Assembly: GCF_025766255.1 (NCBI RefSeq)
Contig: NW_026516684.1
Span: 372,001-436,000 of the forward strand
Length of the DNA: 64,000 nt
DNA from: Zychaea mexicana
Lineage: Eukaryota; Mucoromycota; Mucoromycetes; Mucorales; Lichtheimiaceae
Direction of reading: 5' to 3'
The first letter of the stretch is position 1, and each line of letters begins with the position of its first letter. The notes beneath the pieces are model-generated. The model was not told the DNA's origin and ran no database searches. It saw only the letters and a program-made list of their open reading frames with translations. The position numbers and the translations under genes are program-made. Shown here piece by piece: positions 52,640 to 64,000 of the stretch.

Positions 52640-55600
52640 TAGATTGAAGCATAGTAACTAGCTGAATTTATGGCGTACATTTTATACTTTTGGGGGCTGA
52701 GCATGCTTTTATATTGATGCACAAAGAATTAGAGCTGAAGGGAATGCCATCAGGAATTTGCATAACCAGTAGCTTTTGGCTTGAGTTGTATATGCTCTCT
52801 ACATTGTATACCATTTACCGTTGTATGCCAGTGTTTTACAACTCAAAGATGTCCAAAGATCTTGGGTGTCGGTGGTTTAAGATGAGTTGCACCAATAATC
52901 CCCTTCTTCTTTTGCATGTACAGCTATTTTCTGTCAAAAAAAGCCGGCGCATGCATAAATCAACATACCTGTGTAAGCCTAAACTATTCCTTTGTCAGGC
53001 ACAGGCAGCATGTCCCATGCCGCAGGGAAATCCTCTCCCCTTTATTCACCCCTGACAAGATGCAACGCCACAAAACAGATGCTGCAAGCTGCGGTAGTTA
53101 TACTCTTGTTCAAATGGGCGAGTTTCTTTTATCTACGCGACATGACAGAGAAAAGTCTATATAACATCACTTTGACTCTCCTTTTTTCCTTCTTATTCTC
53201 ATATACAACACCTCCTCCCACATATTTTCTCTTTCATTTTGATTTTTAGCTTTGAAAGAGCTATATAGTCAGAATGGTATCATCTATACAATATGCTTCT
53301 ACTACTACTGCCTCTACAATTACTACCTACTCTAAGGCAATATTGACACCAGACGTATTGAAAGCCTTCGTTGTAAACAATAAATGGTCGATCAGGCTCG
53401 CAACTTTGGCCATGGCCCTTTACCTTGTGTACGATAAGGTGACCAAGCCCCCAGCTAAACTTCGACATATTCCGCATTTGCCGTTCTACACCTTTTTTAC
53501 AGCCCATTTACAGCAGAAATCAACCGCTGAAGTTGCGGAGGAAATCACACTTCCTGCCGCTGTAGCATCGCCCCATGGGCTCTATCTTGTCAGTAGCTAA
53601 ATCTTCTAAGAACGACAACAGCATGCCTCTCTAAAAAGACCTCTTGTTAATTGACGGCATGATTACAAATATGCAATTGGTATGTAAATGACATAGCGCT
53701 GTGACACTCTTGGTTGGTCAGTACGAGCCAACCGTCCGGAGATTATCAAAGTTTTATGGATGAACAAAGGTAACTTGTATGGACATTCCTGTCGCTGTTC
53801 TACGTTGCATGTCTTCTTGTTGCTAATATCAATCTTAAAAACACGTAATGTTAAGACCTGTTTCCAAAAGCGGATATTTCAAGAGAGAGCCGTAAGGGAA
53901 CACTGCTTAGCCGTACATTGATGGGACCGAATGTGGGATTTAGTACAGGTGAACAGTGGAAGAAACAAAGACAGGTACGTAAAACTTGTATGTATGCAAC
54001 AAGCCAGTTGCTGTGCAGCCTGCTGCAGTTGCGCGATTTCAAAATACAGAAGCAGTAGTAGTATTGCAAAAGAAAGAACTGGACAGGATTGACAATCGGC
54101 CGTATAATTTCTATAAAGGTATTGAACCCAGCATTTGCCCGATCAATGCCGGTCAAGTCATTAGGTCAAATATCCCAGACAATGATCAGTGTCATGGAAG
54201 CACAAATAGGAGCCGATGGGAATGAATTGGTCGATATATACGACTATTCACATCGATGGGCTTTGGACGCACTTTGCGTAACCTTACTTGGGTTCGAATT
54301 CAAGGCTCTGGAAGACCTAAATAACCCTTGGATGACAAGATACAAATTTATTTTATCTGTTGGTTCGAAACCACACTACTTTGTGTTTCCGTTCCTGGAG
54401 CAATATTGCTGCTTTCTTTTTCCCGACCTCCAAAAGGCACACGACGAAGTCACGATTTTTCAAAACATGTTGCGGAACATTGTCGATCAAAAGCGGCAGG
54501 CATTGTTGCGTAACAAAGATACGTTTAAAACGTCGTCGAAAGCCGAGGAGCAAGAAAAGGATATTGTGACATTGATGGTTGAAGCGGAAATGGAAGGACA
54601 GGGTAGACTCACAGATGAAGAGCTACAGGTATAGAGACACACATATTTGTTTATGCACGTCCATCTTTTCGACCGTACTGAAAAGAATCAATCCTAATCA
54701 AAAATTGACAACTTTCTTCCCATTTTTGTCAAATATTTATTAGAGTAATTTCAGTCTTTTTTTCATGGTTGGCCACGAGAGTACGGCAAGTACTGTATCT
54801 CTCGCTATGTATTACTTTGCTAAACATCAGGTACGATATATAGCTGTGCCATCTTATCTCGCTATAATAACAATGGTGGGCGGGGAGCTTTGAACCGAGC
54901 CATCAGACATTGACCAACCACCTCTTTTTCTAACATGTAAGGATGTGCAACAACGCGCTCGAGAGGAAGCTATTCGTACTTTTGGTGATGGATTCGACAT
55001 TCTTCCAACTCTCGAGCAAACACGTGAGCTAAACTATTTGAACATGGTGATCAAAGAAACCCTACGCATAACGCCCCCAGCAGTAAGTACAGTAGCTCGC
55101 ATAGCCACACAAGATACCGAACTGTCCGGTGTATTTATCCCAAAGGGCACCCGAGTTGCAGTAGACGTGTATGAGCTACATAGAAACCCGCAGGTACTTA
55201 TATTATACAGCCTATCATGTTTTTGTATCTGGATGAGGTACCTGTACTGATTTAGTTACTAACTTATACCTGCGGGTACGGCTTAAAACGTCATAAAGGT
55301 GTGGAAGAACCCCGATGTGTTTGACCCTGAGCGATTTGCTCCGGGTGGCGAAGCAGAAGAACTAAACACAAGGGGCTTACCGTGGGTCCCGTTCTCTAGT
55401 GGTTCACGTCAATGTATCGGCATGAATTTTAGTATGGTTGAGCTACGCATTCTTCTTCCTATGCTGCGTAAGAAAGAATTTTTTTTTATATCTTTTGTTT
55501 GGTCTTTGTGGAATCGTTTATGAAACTCATACTTCTCTGCCAACATCTGCTGGTGGATGGAAATTTAATAGTACGCAAGTTCGAATGGAGTGTACCTGAA

Positions 55601-55960
55601 ACTTCGATCCATAAGGATAAGCTTGTCATCGAAGGCCTGGGGGTTGTTAGACCAAAGAACCTCATGTTGTCGTTCAAAAAGCGTTACTAAAGAAAGAAGG
55701 TACATAACTAGCTTTAGGGCATTATCTTGATTTTATATGATGCTGTACGTATGAACAACAAACCGATAACCTTTATGTACAATACTCGCTTAATAGATAG
55801 GATCCGAGATACAGCAAAGTTCATTCTGCTCCTCTACTTGGTTGGGTATTCAATGATAGCTGTTTCAGCCTCTATACTTTCGTTGGACCTTCACCGACAC
55901 TGCTATTACCTTTCATTGTAAAATATAATAGTAACTAAAATCTAAAGAGTAGTAGTAACC
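52640..55960. repeat. Segmental duplication, left unit (P450 A)
   Basis: The P450 gene, roughly 600 bp upstream and about 260 bp downstream have a clear counterpart at about 58690-62050, offset about 6.13 kb. Exons are the most conserved, but TATA-proximal sequence, introns and 3' flank also align. Copies differ by many substitutions and small indels, so this is not recent. Confidence 0.85.
53274..55690 (+). CDS. Cytochrome P450, tandem copy A
   Basis: Membrane-anchored haem monooxygenase. Eight exons (53274-53588, 53697-53769, 53856-53974, 54119-54628, 54744-54830, 54942-55193, 55299-55467, 55572-55690) join to 547 residues. The N-terminal helix is WSIRLATLAMALYLVY, then the proline-rich hinge KPPAKLRHIPHLPF. 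Landmarks: helix C WKKQRQ, helix I FMVGHESTAST, ExxR as KETLR, PERFAP, and the haem loop FSSGSRQCIGMNF with the cysteine ligand. The first junction (GTCAGT donor, ATAG acceptor at 53697) is chosen because it alone works in both copies and yields LRCDTLGWSVRANRPE. It may belong to a P450 family typical of Mucoromycota such as CYP509, which I cannot confirm. Substrate unknown. Confidence 0.93.
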
Positions 55961-56229
55961 TTCAAAAAGCACATAGTTAATATTCAGGTCACTTTGCATG
56001 AATTGCTGTCATCTCATGATCGTGACAATAAATCTGGAACGTCTCTATATACTAAGCAGCTTACTGGATTTATTTTGTCGTTCTTCCGTGTTCTTTTGAT
56101 CTTTCTACTTGAATTACGTGGGGAAAATATTCTTTCAAGATGCTCACAGCCGAGCTGTACTAGTGGTGCTAGATCGCTGAACAAGGAGCTGGAAAGCTTA
56201 TTCTAGAGCCTTTATCCTGGGCTACGAGT
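55961..56229. other. Intergenic between P450 A and transposon relic
   Basis: AT-rich, no gene. Beyond 55960 the similarity to the flank of P450 copy B stops. Confidence 0.4.
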
Positions 56230-57760
56230 ACCACCACGTTCCACTTTTTCTCGTCTTTAGCACAAGAAACGTACCTACCCATACTCAATTAACGAACGGT
56301 CGCCTTCTAAAGAGAAGGTTTCAAAGCAGCGTGGACAAGCAAAATACTTTGTAAGTAATGAATTCACTCTATCCCTTTCTGTGATATCATTATACCAAGT
56401 ACTAATAATGTATACATACTAATATTAATGTGTAGGGTATTGAGGAAGTGATAGACCTTTGGATATAGACTGTGAAAACAAAGATTGCCGCTAAACTGGA
56501 AAGCCGTCGCCACTGCAAAAGTCAGCAGAGAAGATGGGCTACACCCCCGAAAAAGTTCGAGAGAATCGAATGGCTGGCTAGATCGCTTCAGAGAAAGACA
56601 TATGCCACTGGCCAAATTCGAACTCTTGGAGAATTTATGACCTTGGATACCACGACTATGTTTAATCCGCTGCCTGATATCGATCATTGACAGAATAAAA
56701 AAGTACAAGCCGTGCGGCGTTGACAACATGGACAAAACTGCCCTCACTTGTATTGCAATCATCCTCTTACAACCACTAATACCTAACAAACGCATTGAAG
56801 GGATGAAGCAAGATAAGGTCGAGAATGGCTGTTGCTTTGACTGTGATTCAGAGGGTGGAATTGATTCCGTGAGCTGCTGATAAATTGGGAAAACTCTCAA
56901 ATCAAAATGTTTTAGAAAGAAAAGATCCGGCAAGTGGTTTTAGCTTTCTTTCCCTCTGTTGTTCTTTGTTTATACAAATTGCACATAATGTCTGACATAG
57001 GATATTGCTTGCTATGTTTATTATTAGATGTAGCTTCATCGCATGCATTCTCTTATTATCTTGCGAACAATTCTGCTCAGATGACTAGTTCTATCTTCAA
57101 AACGTATCTTAGACGTTCTAGATCGAGCCATGGTTATCAGAAACGAAACGTCTTGCTCATGCTGTACAAATTCTTCGGGCACCGCTGCGATTACGTACCA
57201 GGCAGTGTTGTGATTGTGTACAAATACGACAATCATACTGCAGCCTCTAGATACAGGGATCATCCAGTCATTTAGGAGCGACTTCAAGTGAGTTTCTTAA
57301 ATACAGAATGATAATAATAGACTTGAAAATACTTATGACCAACACAGTAATACTCATTCGTTGATACCAGTAACTTCGATAAAAATGATTTTACAAAGAG
57401 GCTATCATACGGCTCGACAAGGTCATAAAATAGTTTCAATTGGCGGACAAATGTTTAAGATACATACCACGTTGACTGCCGTGAAATGGGCGTGGCTCTC
57501 TTATGATTAACATGTATCTGCTGGGACCGTTCGCCATTGCTTTGGTAAAGCTCTGCCAAACGCTTTCGACTCCAATGCCAACATTGGTAAGACAAAAAAT
57601 ACAGTACATTGAATATTGCCTCCGCGGCCACATACTTGGAATGTACTAAACGAGCTAACGATGGATGGCCTTATTTTTCTTGCAGTACATACGAGCGTGA
57701 CGCTGCACCACCATCGATGACAGATGAAAATTTGTTGCCCTCGTCGCGAATTTAAACGAC
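56230..57760 (+). mobile_element. Decayed pogo/Tigger-like DDE transposon
   Basis: Fragments of one transposase occur in order on the plus strand, in changing frames. They are: EEVIDLWI near 56440; MGYTPEKVRE then, after an indel, ESNGWLDRFRERH (CENP-B/Tc5-type HTH, near 56530-56605); YKPCGVDNMDKTALTC (near 56703-56750, the YNMDETG motif around the first catalytic Asp); RNVLLMLYKFFGHRC (near 57143-57187, the LLxDNxxGH motif with Asp replaced by Tyr); NTTIILQPLDTGIIQSFR (near 57221-57280, the NTTxxLQPLDxGII signature); and TLTAVKWAW with HVSAGTVRHCFGKA (near 57468-57550). Stops and frameshifts are numerous, so it is dead. Terminal repeats were not identified. Confidence 0.75.
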
Positions 57761-58689
57761 CATCTAGATAAAAATGATATTGAGAAGAGCCCGAAGAATT
57801 AATGTGTTATCTTTAATCGAGCTTGTATCGCACAAAAGGTGCTACCAGTGAACACGATACTCACTTTTCAAAAGACGAAGAGGAGCATAACATAAAGAAA
57901 GCGCTCCGACTTGCGTAATACGTACCGAAGACAAATATTTTCCAGACAGTCTGCATTTGAAGACTTTTACTTGTCACCATCAATCCACAAAACGCACATG
58001 CCACTAGAATGCTATGATATTTTTATCCTTATTTTCCTTCTTTTAGTGATACGGTTCAGCTCAATTTATACCACCATTATAGTGAGCGACCGTTTTTGAA
58101 TCAATAGATAACATTAAGCACATTTTTTTTCACAAACGCCTAAAAAATATACATGGTCGTGAGTAGTCTCTACACGTTATATTGTTATAGTAATTATTTT
58201 AAAATGCTATACATAATAGCTTATAGATGGATGACTTACTAAGTGAAGCCTTCACATGTCCAGCCTGCTATAAGTTCACGGGCCAGCGATTAAATGCAAA
58301 CATTTTCCGGTTATTACTATAGTCGCTGTTAGAGTTGCATTTTTATTAGAGTACAAAAGGCGTAGTCCATCAGTTTGCAACAGCCATCATCTTCATAAAA
58401 GCAATACTTCTTATCTATTGATTATAAAGCACCATGCTTATCATATTATTCAAACTCAAAATGTAATTGGCTCTAACCGCTCGTTTCACTGTAGTTTACA
58501 GGTTAAATGTTATATTTTCTATCCACTCTTGTAATATCAATATCAATTGAAATAATGCTACAGTACAGTAAAAGCTATGTTTTTATTTCGATTATTCCAT
58601 TCAATGACTGGTTTAATGGAAAAACAAGATATACTTCGTTTGATAACTTTGTTTTCTAGCTTCTAATTTCGAAACACTCGCTTATTGAA
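57761..58689. other. Intergenic, nothing recognised
   Basis: AT-rich sequence between the transposon relic and the duplicated upstream region of P450 copy B. Confidence 0.4.
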
Positions 58690-61600
58690 GTGAAGCATAT
58701 CATAGTAACTAGTTGAATACACTGCGTACTTTCATACTTTTGGGTGCCAAGCGTGCTTTAATATCAATGCACAAGGAATTGAAGGAAATATAGCTGGAAA
58801 TCATACCATCAAGCATTGGGATCACCAGTAGCTTATGTATTACCTTGAGCTGTATATATGCTCTGCATGTTATTCACCGGTTATATGTTGGTTTCGAAAA
58901 TGATGAAAAATCTTGGGTATGGTTGGTTTAAGATGAGCTGCACCATTATCTCCTTTTACTTCTTGAAGTCATCAGATTTACACGCGCATAAATTAACACA
59001 TCTGTATAAGCCTAAAACTATTTCTTTTGGATACACAGTATGTCACATGCCGCAGGGGTAATCCTCTTCCCGTTGGATACACCGTTCATTATCGCGATGA
59101 GGGCTCCTTCGAAGTTGCAACAAGCGCTAAGGCTCATATCTACTGCAGTTCACGCGTTTATTTTACACCTGACAAGATGCAATGCCACAAAACAGATGCT
59201 GCAAGCTGCCAAAATTTATACTCTTGTTCAGATGGGTGTAGCTCATTACCTATCTTTTATCTACGCGACATGACAGAGAAAAATCTATATAACATGACTT
59301 TGACTCTCCTTTTTTCCTTCTTATTCTCATATACAACACCTCCTCCCATATCGTTTTTCTTTCATTTTGATTTTTAGCTTTGAAAGAGCTATATAGTCAG
59401 AATGATATCATCTATACAAAATGCTTCTACAACTACTGCCTCTACAATTACTACCTACTCTAAGGCAATATTGACACCAGAAGAATTGAAAACCTTCGTT
59501 GCCAACAATAAATGGTCGATCAGGCTCGCAACTTTGGCTATGGCTCTTTACCTTATGTACGGTAAGGTGACCAAGCCCCCAGCTCAACTTCGACATATTC
59601 CGCATTTGCCGTTCCACTCCTTCTTTAAAGCCCATTTGCAGCAAAAATCAGCCGCTCAAATTGCCGAGGAAACCACACTTCCTGCCGCTTTAGCATCTGC
59701 CCATGGGCTCTATCTTGTCAGTACAAATTTGATGTATATAGCTACCTGTTTCTTTTAAGAAACACAACAGCATGCCTCTCTAACACTCCTGTTAATTGAT
59801 GACATGGTTACATATATGCGACTGTATGTAAATGATATAGCGCTGTGACACTCTTGGCTGGTCTGTACGAGCCAACCGTCCGGAGATTATCAAAGTTTTG
59901 CTTATGAACAAATGTAAGCTACATGGGCGCTCCCTGCCATTGTTGCCAAGGACACTATTTTTTTTTTCATGTTGTGTGCTTTCTTGTTGCTAGTACCAAT
60001 CTTGAACGTGATGTTTAGATTTGTTTCCAAAAGCGGCTATTTCCAAAGAGAACCGTAAGGGAACACTGTATGGCCGTACATTGATTGGACCGAATGTGGG
60101 ATTTAGTACAGGTGACCAGTGGAAGAAACAAAGACAGGTACGTAATACTTGTATGTATGCAACAAGTCAGCTGCTGTGTGTATAAGACTCCATATTGCAG
60201 CCTGCTGCAGTTTTGCGATTTAAAATACGGAAGCAGTAGTAGTATTGCAAAAGAAAGAACTGGACAGGATTGACAATCGGCTATATAACTTCTGCAAAGG
60301 TATTGAACCCAGCATTTGCCCGATCAATGCCGGTCAAGGCATTAGGTCGACTATCTCAGACAATGATCAATGTCATCGAAGCACAAATAGGAGCTGATGG
60401 GAACGAATTGCTCGATTTATACGACATTGCACATCGATGGGCTTTGGACGCACTTTGTGTATCCTTACTTGGATTTGATTTCAAGGCTCTGGAAGACCGA
60501 AATAACCCATGGGTGACAAGATATAAGTTTATTCTATCTGTTGGCTCGAAACAACGCTTCTTTGCGTTCCCGTTCATGGAGCAGTATTGCTGGTTTCTTT
60601 TTCCTGACATTCGAAGGGCACACGACGTAGTTACAATTTTCCAAAACATGTTGCGGAACATTGTCAATCAGAAGCGCGAGGCACTGTTGCGTAACAAAGA
60701 TACTTTTAAGACGTCGTCCAAAGCCGAGGAGCAAGAAAAAGATATCGTGACATCGATGGTTGAAGCGGAAATGGAAGGGCAGGGTAGACTCACAGACGAG
60801 GAGCTACAGGTATAGGGACACATGCATGTGCATCTTTTCGACGCGCATACTGAAAGAAGCAATCCTTGCTAATGATAACTGACAAATATCTATTAGAGTA
60901 ATTTTAGTCTTTTTTTCATGGTTGGCCACGAGAGTACGGCAAGTACTGCTTCTTTCGCTATGTATTACTTTGCTAAACATCAGGTACGATATATAGCTGT
61001 GGCATCTTATCTCGTGGGCGGGGAGCTTTGCTACGAACCCGTAGACATTGACTAACAACCTTTTTTTCTAACATTTAAGGATGTGCAACAACGTGCTCGA
61101 GAGGAAGCTATTCGTATCTTCGGTGATGGATTCGACATTATTCCTACTCTCGAGCAAACAAGTAAACTAGACTATTTGAACATGGTGATCAAAGAAACCC
61201 TACGCATCATGCCTCCAGCAGTAACCACAATAGCTCGCATAGCCACAGAAGATACCGAATTGTCTGGTGTTTTTATCCCCAAGGGCACCCGAGTTGCAGT
61301 AGACGTGTTTGAGCTACAGAGAAATCCGCAGGTACAATCAATCTATCAATACGATGAAAAGAACAGATTGTGTTGGTTTAGCTACTAACTTATACATGCG
61401 GGTATGGCTTAAAACGTCATGTAGGTGTGGAAGAACCCCGATGTGTTTGACCCTGAGCGATTTGCTCCGGGTGGCGAAGCAGAAGAACTAAGCAAAACAG
61501 GCCTGCCGTGGGTCCCATTCTCTAGTGGTTCGCGTCAATGTATCGGTTTGAATTTTAGTATGATTGAGCTACGCGTTCTTCTTCCTATGCTGCGTAAGAG

Positions 61601-62050
61601 AGAAACTTTTTTTCTACTTTTTTTTTCCCTTTATCGAATCGTTTATGAAACTCATACTTCTCTGCCAACATCTGCTGGTGGATGGAAATTTAATAGTACG
61701 CAAGTTCGAATGGAGTGTACCTGAAAACTCGATCCATAAGGATAAGCTTGTCATCGAAGGCCTGGGCGTTATTAGACCAAAGAACCTCATGTTGTCGTTC
61801 AAAAAGCGTTACTAAAGAAAGAAAGTACATAACTAGCTTTAGGGCATTATCTTGATTTTATATGATGCTGTACGTCTATGAACAACAAACCGATAACCTT
61901 TATGTATACTCGCTTTATAGATAGTAGCCGAGATACAGCAAAAGTCACTCTGCTCTTCTACTTGGTTGGGTATTCAATTGTAGCTATTTCGGCCTCCTTA
62001 CTTTCGCCAAACCTTCACCGCACCCTTCAATGTTTACATTGACAGTAACC
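58690..62050. repeat. Segmental duplication, right unit (P450 B)
   Basis: Counterpart of 52640-55960. The block just before the start codon (Met at 59402) is nearly identical to that before 53274, including CTTTGAAAGAGCTATATAG, so both genes probably share promoter logic. Confidence 0.85.
59402..61815 (+). CDS. Cytochrome P450, tandem copy B
   Basis: Paralogue of the P450 at 53274 with the same eight exons (59402-59716, 59841-59913, 60019-60137, 60300-60809, 60897-60983, 61080-61331, 61425-61593, 61697-61815), each the same length, giving 547 residues. All landmarks are intact: membrane helix, WKKQRQ, FMVGHESTAST, KETLR, PERFAP and FSSGSRQCIGLNF. Differences from copy A are scattered substitutions, for example GTLYGRTLIGPNV against GTLLSRTLMGPNV, KQRFFAFPFMEQYCW against KPHYFVFPFLEQYCC, and MPPAVTTIARIATED against TPPAVSTVARIATQD; some lie in likely substrate-recognition regions. 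Exact exon-length conservation and open frames suggest both copies are under selection. Substrate unknown. Confidence 0.93.
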
Positions 62051-63109
62051 TAATAAACCAAAGAGCTAGTAGTAACTAAAGCCTACGAGTCCCATTACCT
62101 ATTAACAACGGTACCCTTGATTTTGACCAGTCATTAACAAGCTCACATAAACGTGTATAAATTTAGGACCCGCTGGTCCTGGTGAGACTTGGCGGGACCT
62201 CAGGTTGAGATAAGTTATCGTAATATTGGAGGAATCAAACCACAACCGGCAGCACACACAACTACTGTGTCTCTACGTGTGTATAGTGTCTCATAAAAGG
62301 CAAAGGGTGAATGGGTAAGATAATTCTGTTACGGGCCGCAGGATGCGTAATCTCAGACGGAATGCACAAACTTAAATAAAACTGATCGAGAAGCCATGCT
62401 ATATCTAGTAAAGTAGAAAGTAGTACGTCATGGAAAAAAATGCATTGTGGGTAGCAAAGTAGAGGAACAAGTAATGATGCGCATCATGGGCGGAGAAAGC
62501 AAGCTGCCGTCAGAAGAAGTGTTTTTTTACTTTTTTCTCTTCTCTTCTTTACTATTTTTCCCTCCCTTCTGCTTTTGCAGGTTTTGTTAAGTTTTTAAAA
62601 AGAGTATGGTATACACTACTTCTTGGTCTTTTCAGAATAACATTGTTCGTAACTTCTATTATAGCCTACTTTATACTAATAACCAAAATCGTTAAATGCA
62701 AACTTCTGCCTCTCGGTTCTTCGGTTCTATGTATACAGAACCGGTTCGGTTCCAGTTCGGTTCGGTTCGGTTCCGGTTCTACGGTTCTGATACGGATCCC
62801 TAATTGCCTAAATAAAGAAATTCTATGTGGGGTTAAAGCAAGGAAAAGTTTACTATTATCGCCGAAACATCGGACCAAAAAGTTTTGGCCTAAGTCTCCT
62901 TTACGTAGAGGGGCATGTGCCACACCTCTACGATACAATGTTCGTCATAGCAACCAGTTTCGCACGCAGCACGCCTCTGTCTAAATTGCGGCACGCGTGA
63001 CTGCAGAGAAAAATAAACTCTCACTTGGGGATACTCCTCCATAAAAAAAACCCCTTTACGTAGAGGGAGAAAATGAACTGGTTGTTCCGCAACAAGAAAG
63101 TTCTCTAAA
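62051..63109. other. Intergenic with repeats
   Basis: No gene supported. It contains the GGTTC-rich tract and two copies of a near-palindromic CCTTTACGTAGAGGG (62898 and 63053). Pyrimidine-rich sequence near 62520-62580 looks like a promoter or intron end without an assigned gene. Confidence 0.45.
62714..62788. repeat. CGGTT(C) short tandem repeat
   Basis: At least nine near-copies of CGGTTC or CGGTT within 75 bp, interrupted by GTATACAGAAC. The reverse complement reads as a Glu-Pro-Asn-Arg-type peptide repeat in one frame, which I take as coincidence. Confidence 0.8.
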
Positions 63110-63673
63110 ATGGTGCAACGAACGATCTATTCTATCCGAGAAGCTGGTATCGCAGATCTCAAACACACTGACACGGTTGTCAAGGTTGTTAATGAGGCTT
63201 ACCATTCTGGCGGTAAATTGGTCCTAATTCAACACAAAAAACAGGTGGCTGGACGTCAGTGAAGCATATTGTCGATGGTATACGGACAAATCCTGAGGAA
63301 ATCGAAACCATGGTTTGAACAAACGGCAAATCGCATATCTTGTTGTATGCATTCGACAATGATACGGTGGTGGGGACTATTTTTTTTAAGCATCCCAATG
63401 AAGAGGGCGAGGCAGATTTCTCTTTGCTCTCCGTTGCGCCAGCATACCAGAGTCAAGGTGTCGGCGGCCAATTGATATGTCATATGTTTGGGCGCATGAA
63501 AGAGATGGACATTGCAACGGCTGTCTTGGAGGTCCTGGATAATCGCACAGAATTGATTGCCTGGTACCGTAAGTTGGGCTTTGCTGAGGTAAAAACAGAT
63601 CGAATATAATTGGCATGGCACTGTCAAGGTGCCTGATGTGCGCTTTCTTCTCATGAAGAAAGCAGTTGTTTAA
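63110..63673 (+). pseudogene. GNAT N-acetyltransferase pseudogene
   Basis: GCN5-related acetyltransferase fold, which transfers acetyl from acetyl-CoA to an amine. Exon 1 (63110-63212) reads VQRTIYSIREAGIADLKHTD and VVNEAYHSGG; exon 2 starts at 63245. The acetyl-CoA-binding motif A is clear: LLSVAPAYQSQGVGGQLICH (Q/RxxGxG/A). Then come TAVLEVLDNRTELIAWYRKL and GFAEVKTDR. Two lesions break it: an in-frame TGA at 63316-63318 just before TNGKSHILLYAFDND, and a one-base shift near 63602, after which the expected end (GTVKVPDVRFLLMKKAVV, stop at 63673) continues in another frame. Alternative splicing cannot easily remove both. Substrate unknown. Confidence 0.75.
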
Positions 63674-64000
63674 ATCATAGATCTGAATAAATTGCTCGTC
63701 ATTGCTTATGTTTTCTACTCAATTGCAATCAAAAAGCAGCTGCTCTGAGCAGCGGCTATATATGCGTCTAATACAAATTAGGGTGTGTGGATGCGGCAGC
63801 ATACTAAAGCTGTCTTCTTTTCCCCAGATTTTTCATCTGACTATTAAAAAAAAAAAGTGCCACGCCCTTTTTGCCTGCCGCGTGCTCCTGAGCACTGTGT
63901 AACCTCAATGCTACAAGTATTTGAATTTGGACTCTTTTCCTCTCTCTTCTAACTTCTTTTTTGTGCTTGCTGTGGTGCCAAAACTAAAAAGAATGACGGA
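63674..64000. other. Right edge, nothing recognised
   Basis: No supported feature; a short poly-A run near 63845-63856 and pyrimidine-rich sequence to the end. Confidence 0.4.

Noticed and set aside
53589..53721. Alternative P450 intron ending at CAG 53721
   Set aside because: In copy B the matching AG is TG, whereas the ATAG at 53696 and 59840 exists in both copies, keeps frame and gives the conserved LGW segment.
62666..62938. 90-residue minus-strand frame with Glu-Pro-Asn-Arg repeats
   Set aside because: Created by translation of the CGGTTC simple repeat; no start context, neighbours or domain.

Overview
This is a eukaryotic, intron-dense window that reads as a fungal nuclear genome. It is most likely an early-diverging filamentous fungus (Mucoromycota, probably Mucorales). 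The reasons are: short introns of about 50-100 bp with GTAAGT/GTATGT donors and YAG acceptors; fused GARS-AIRS (ADE5,7); yeast-type POP3; an ERF4/Golgin-A7 protein; a GH18 chitinase; and a degenerate gene family with an 'EIKPP...KLG..MK' signature that I associate with Mucorales. The species cannot be fixed from the sequence alone. Splice junctions below were placed by hand, from donor/acceptor consensus plus frame continuity.

Layout. Positions 1-6.3 kb are accessory: two head-to-tail degenerate copies of one minus-strand gene, near-identical in the middle and diverged at the ends, one carrying a 23-bp minisatellite and a foreign insert. From 6.3 to 51.4 kb lies a dense housekeeping block: a polytopic membrane protein, an SRPK-type kinase, POP3 (RNase P/MRP), a Rho GTPase, symplekin/Pta1, a P5-type ATPase with a secreted-type cysteine-rich N-terminus, ubiquitin-L40, a GH18 chitinase, an ERF4-like palmitoyltransferase cofactor, NAC-alpha, the GTPase Nog2, a broken HET-like gene, ribonuclease kappa, an LPA acyltransferase, ARPC2, TYW3 and GARS-AIRS. 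Positions 51.4-64 kb are again accessory: two intact tandem cytochrome P450 genes about 6.1 kb apart with a decayed pogo/Tigger-like transposon between them, simple repeats, and a GNAT acetyltransferase pseudogene.

How the genes relate. Neighbours are mostly functionally independent, as is normal in fungi. Several encode RNA-processing or ribosome functions (SRPK, POP3, symplekin, L40, NAC-alpha, Nog2, TYW3), and several concern membranes and the cell periphery (Rho, P5 ATPase, ERF4-like, LPAAT, RNase K, ARPC2). Divergent pairs sharing a short promoter region are symplekin/P5 ATPase, LPAAT/ARPC2 and TYW3/ADE5,7. Convergent pairs are SRPK/POP3, RNase K/LPAAT and ARPC2/TYW3.

No tRNA, rRNA or CRISPR array was recognised. 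The most interesting items are the P5 ATPase with its cysteine-rich ectodomain and atypical M4 and A-domain motifs, the converted pair of broken EIKPP-family genes, and the pogo relic between the duplicated P450s.
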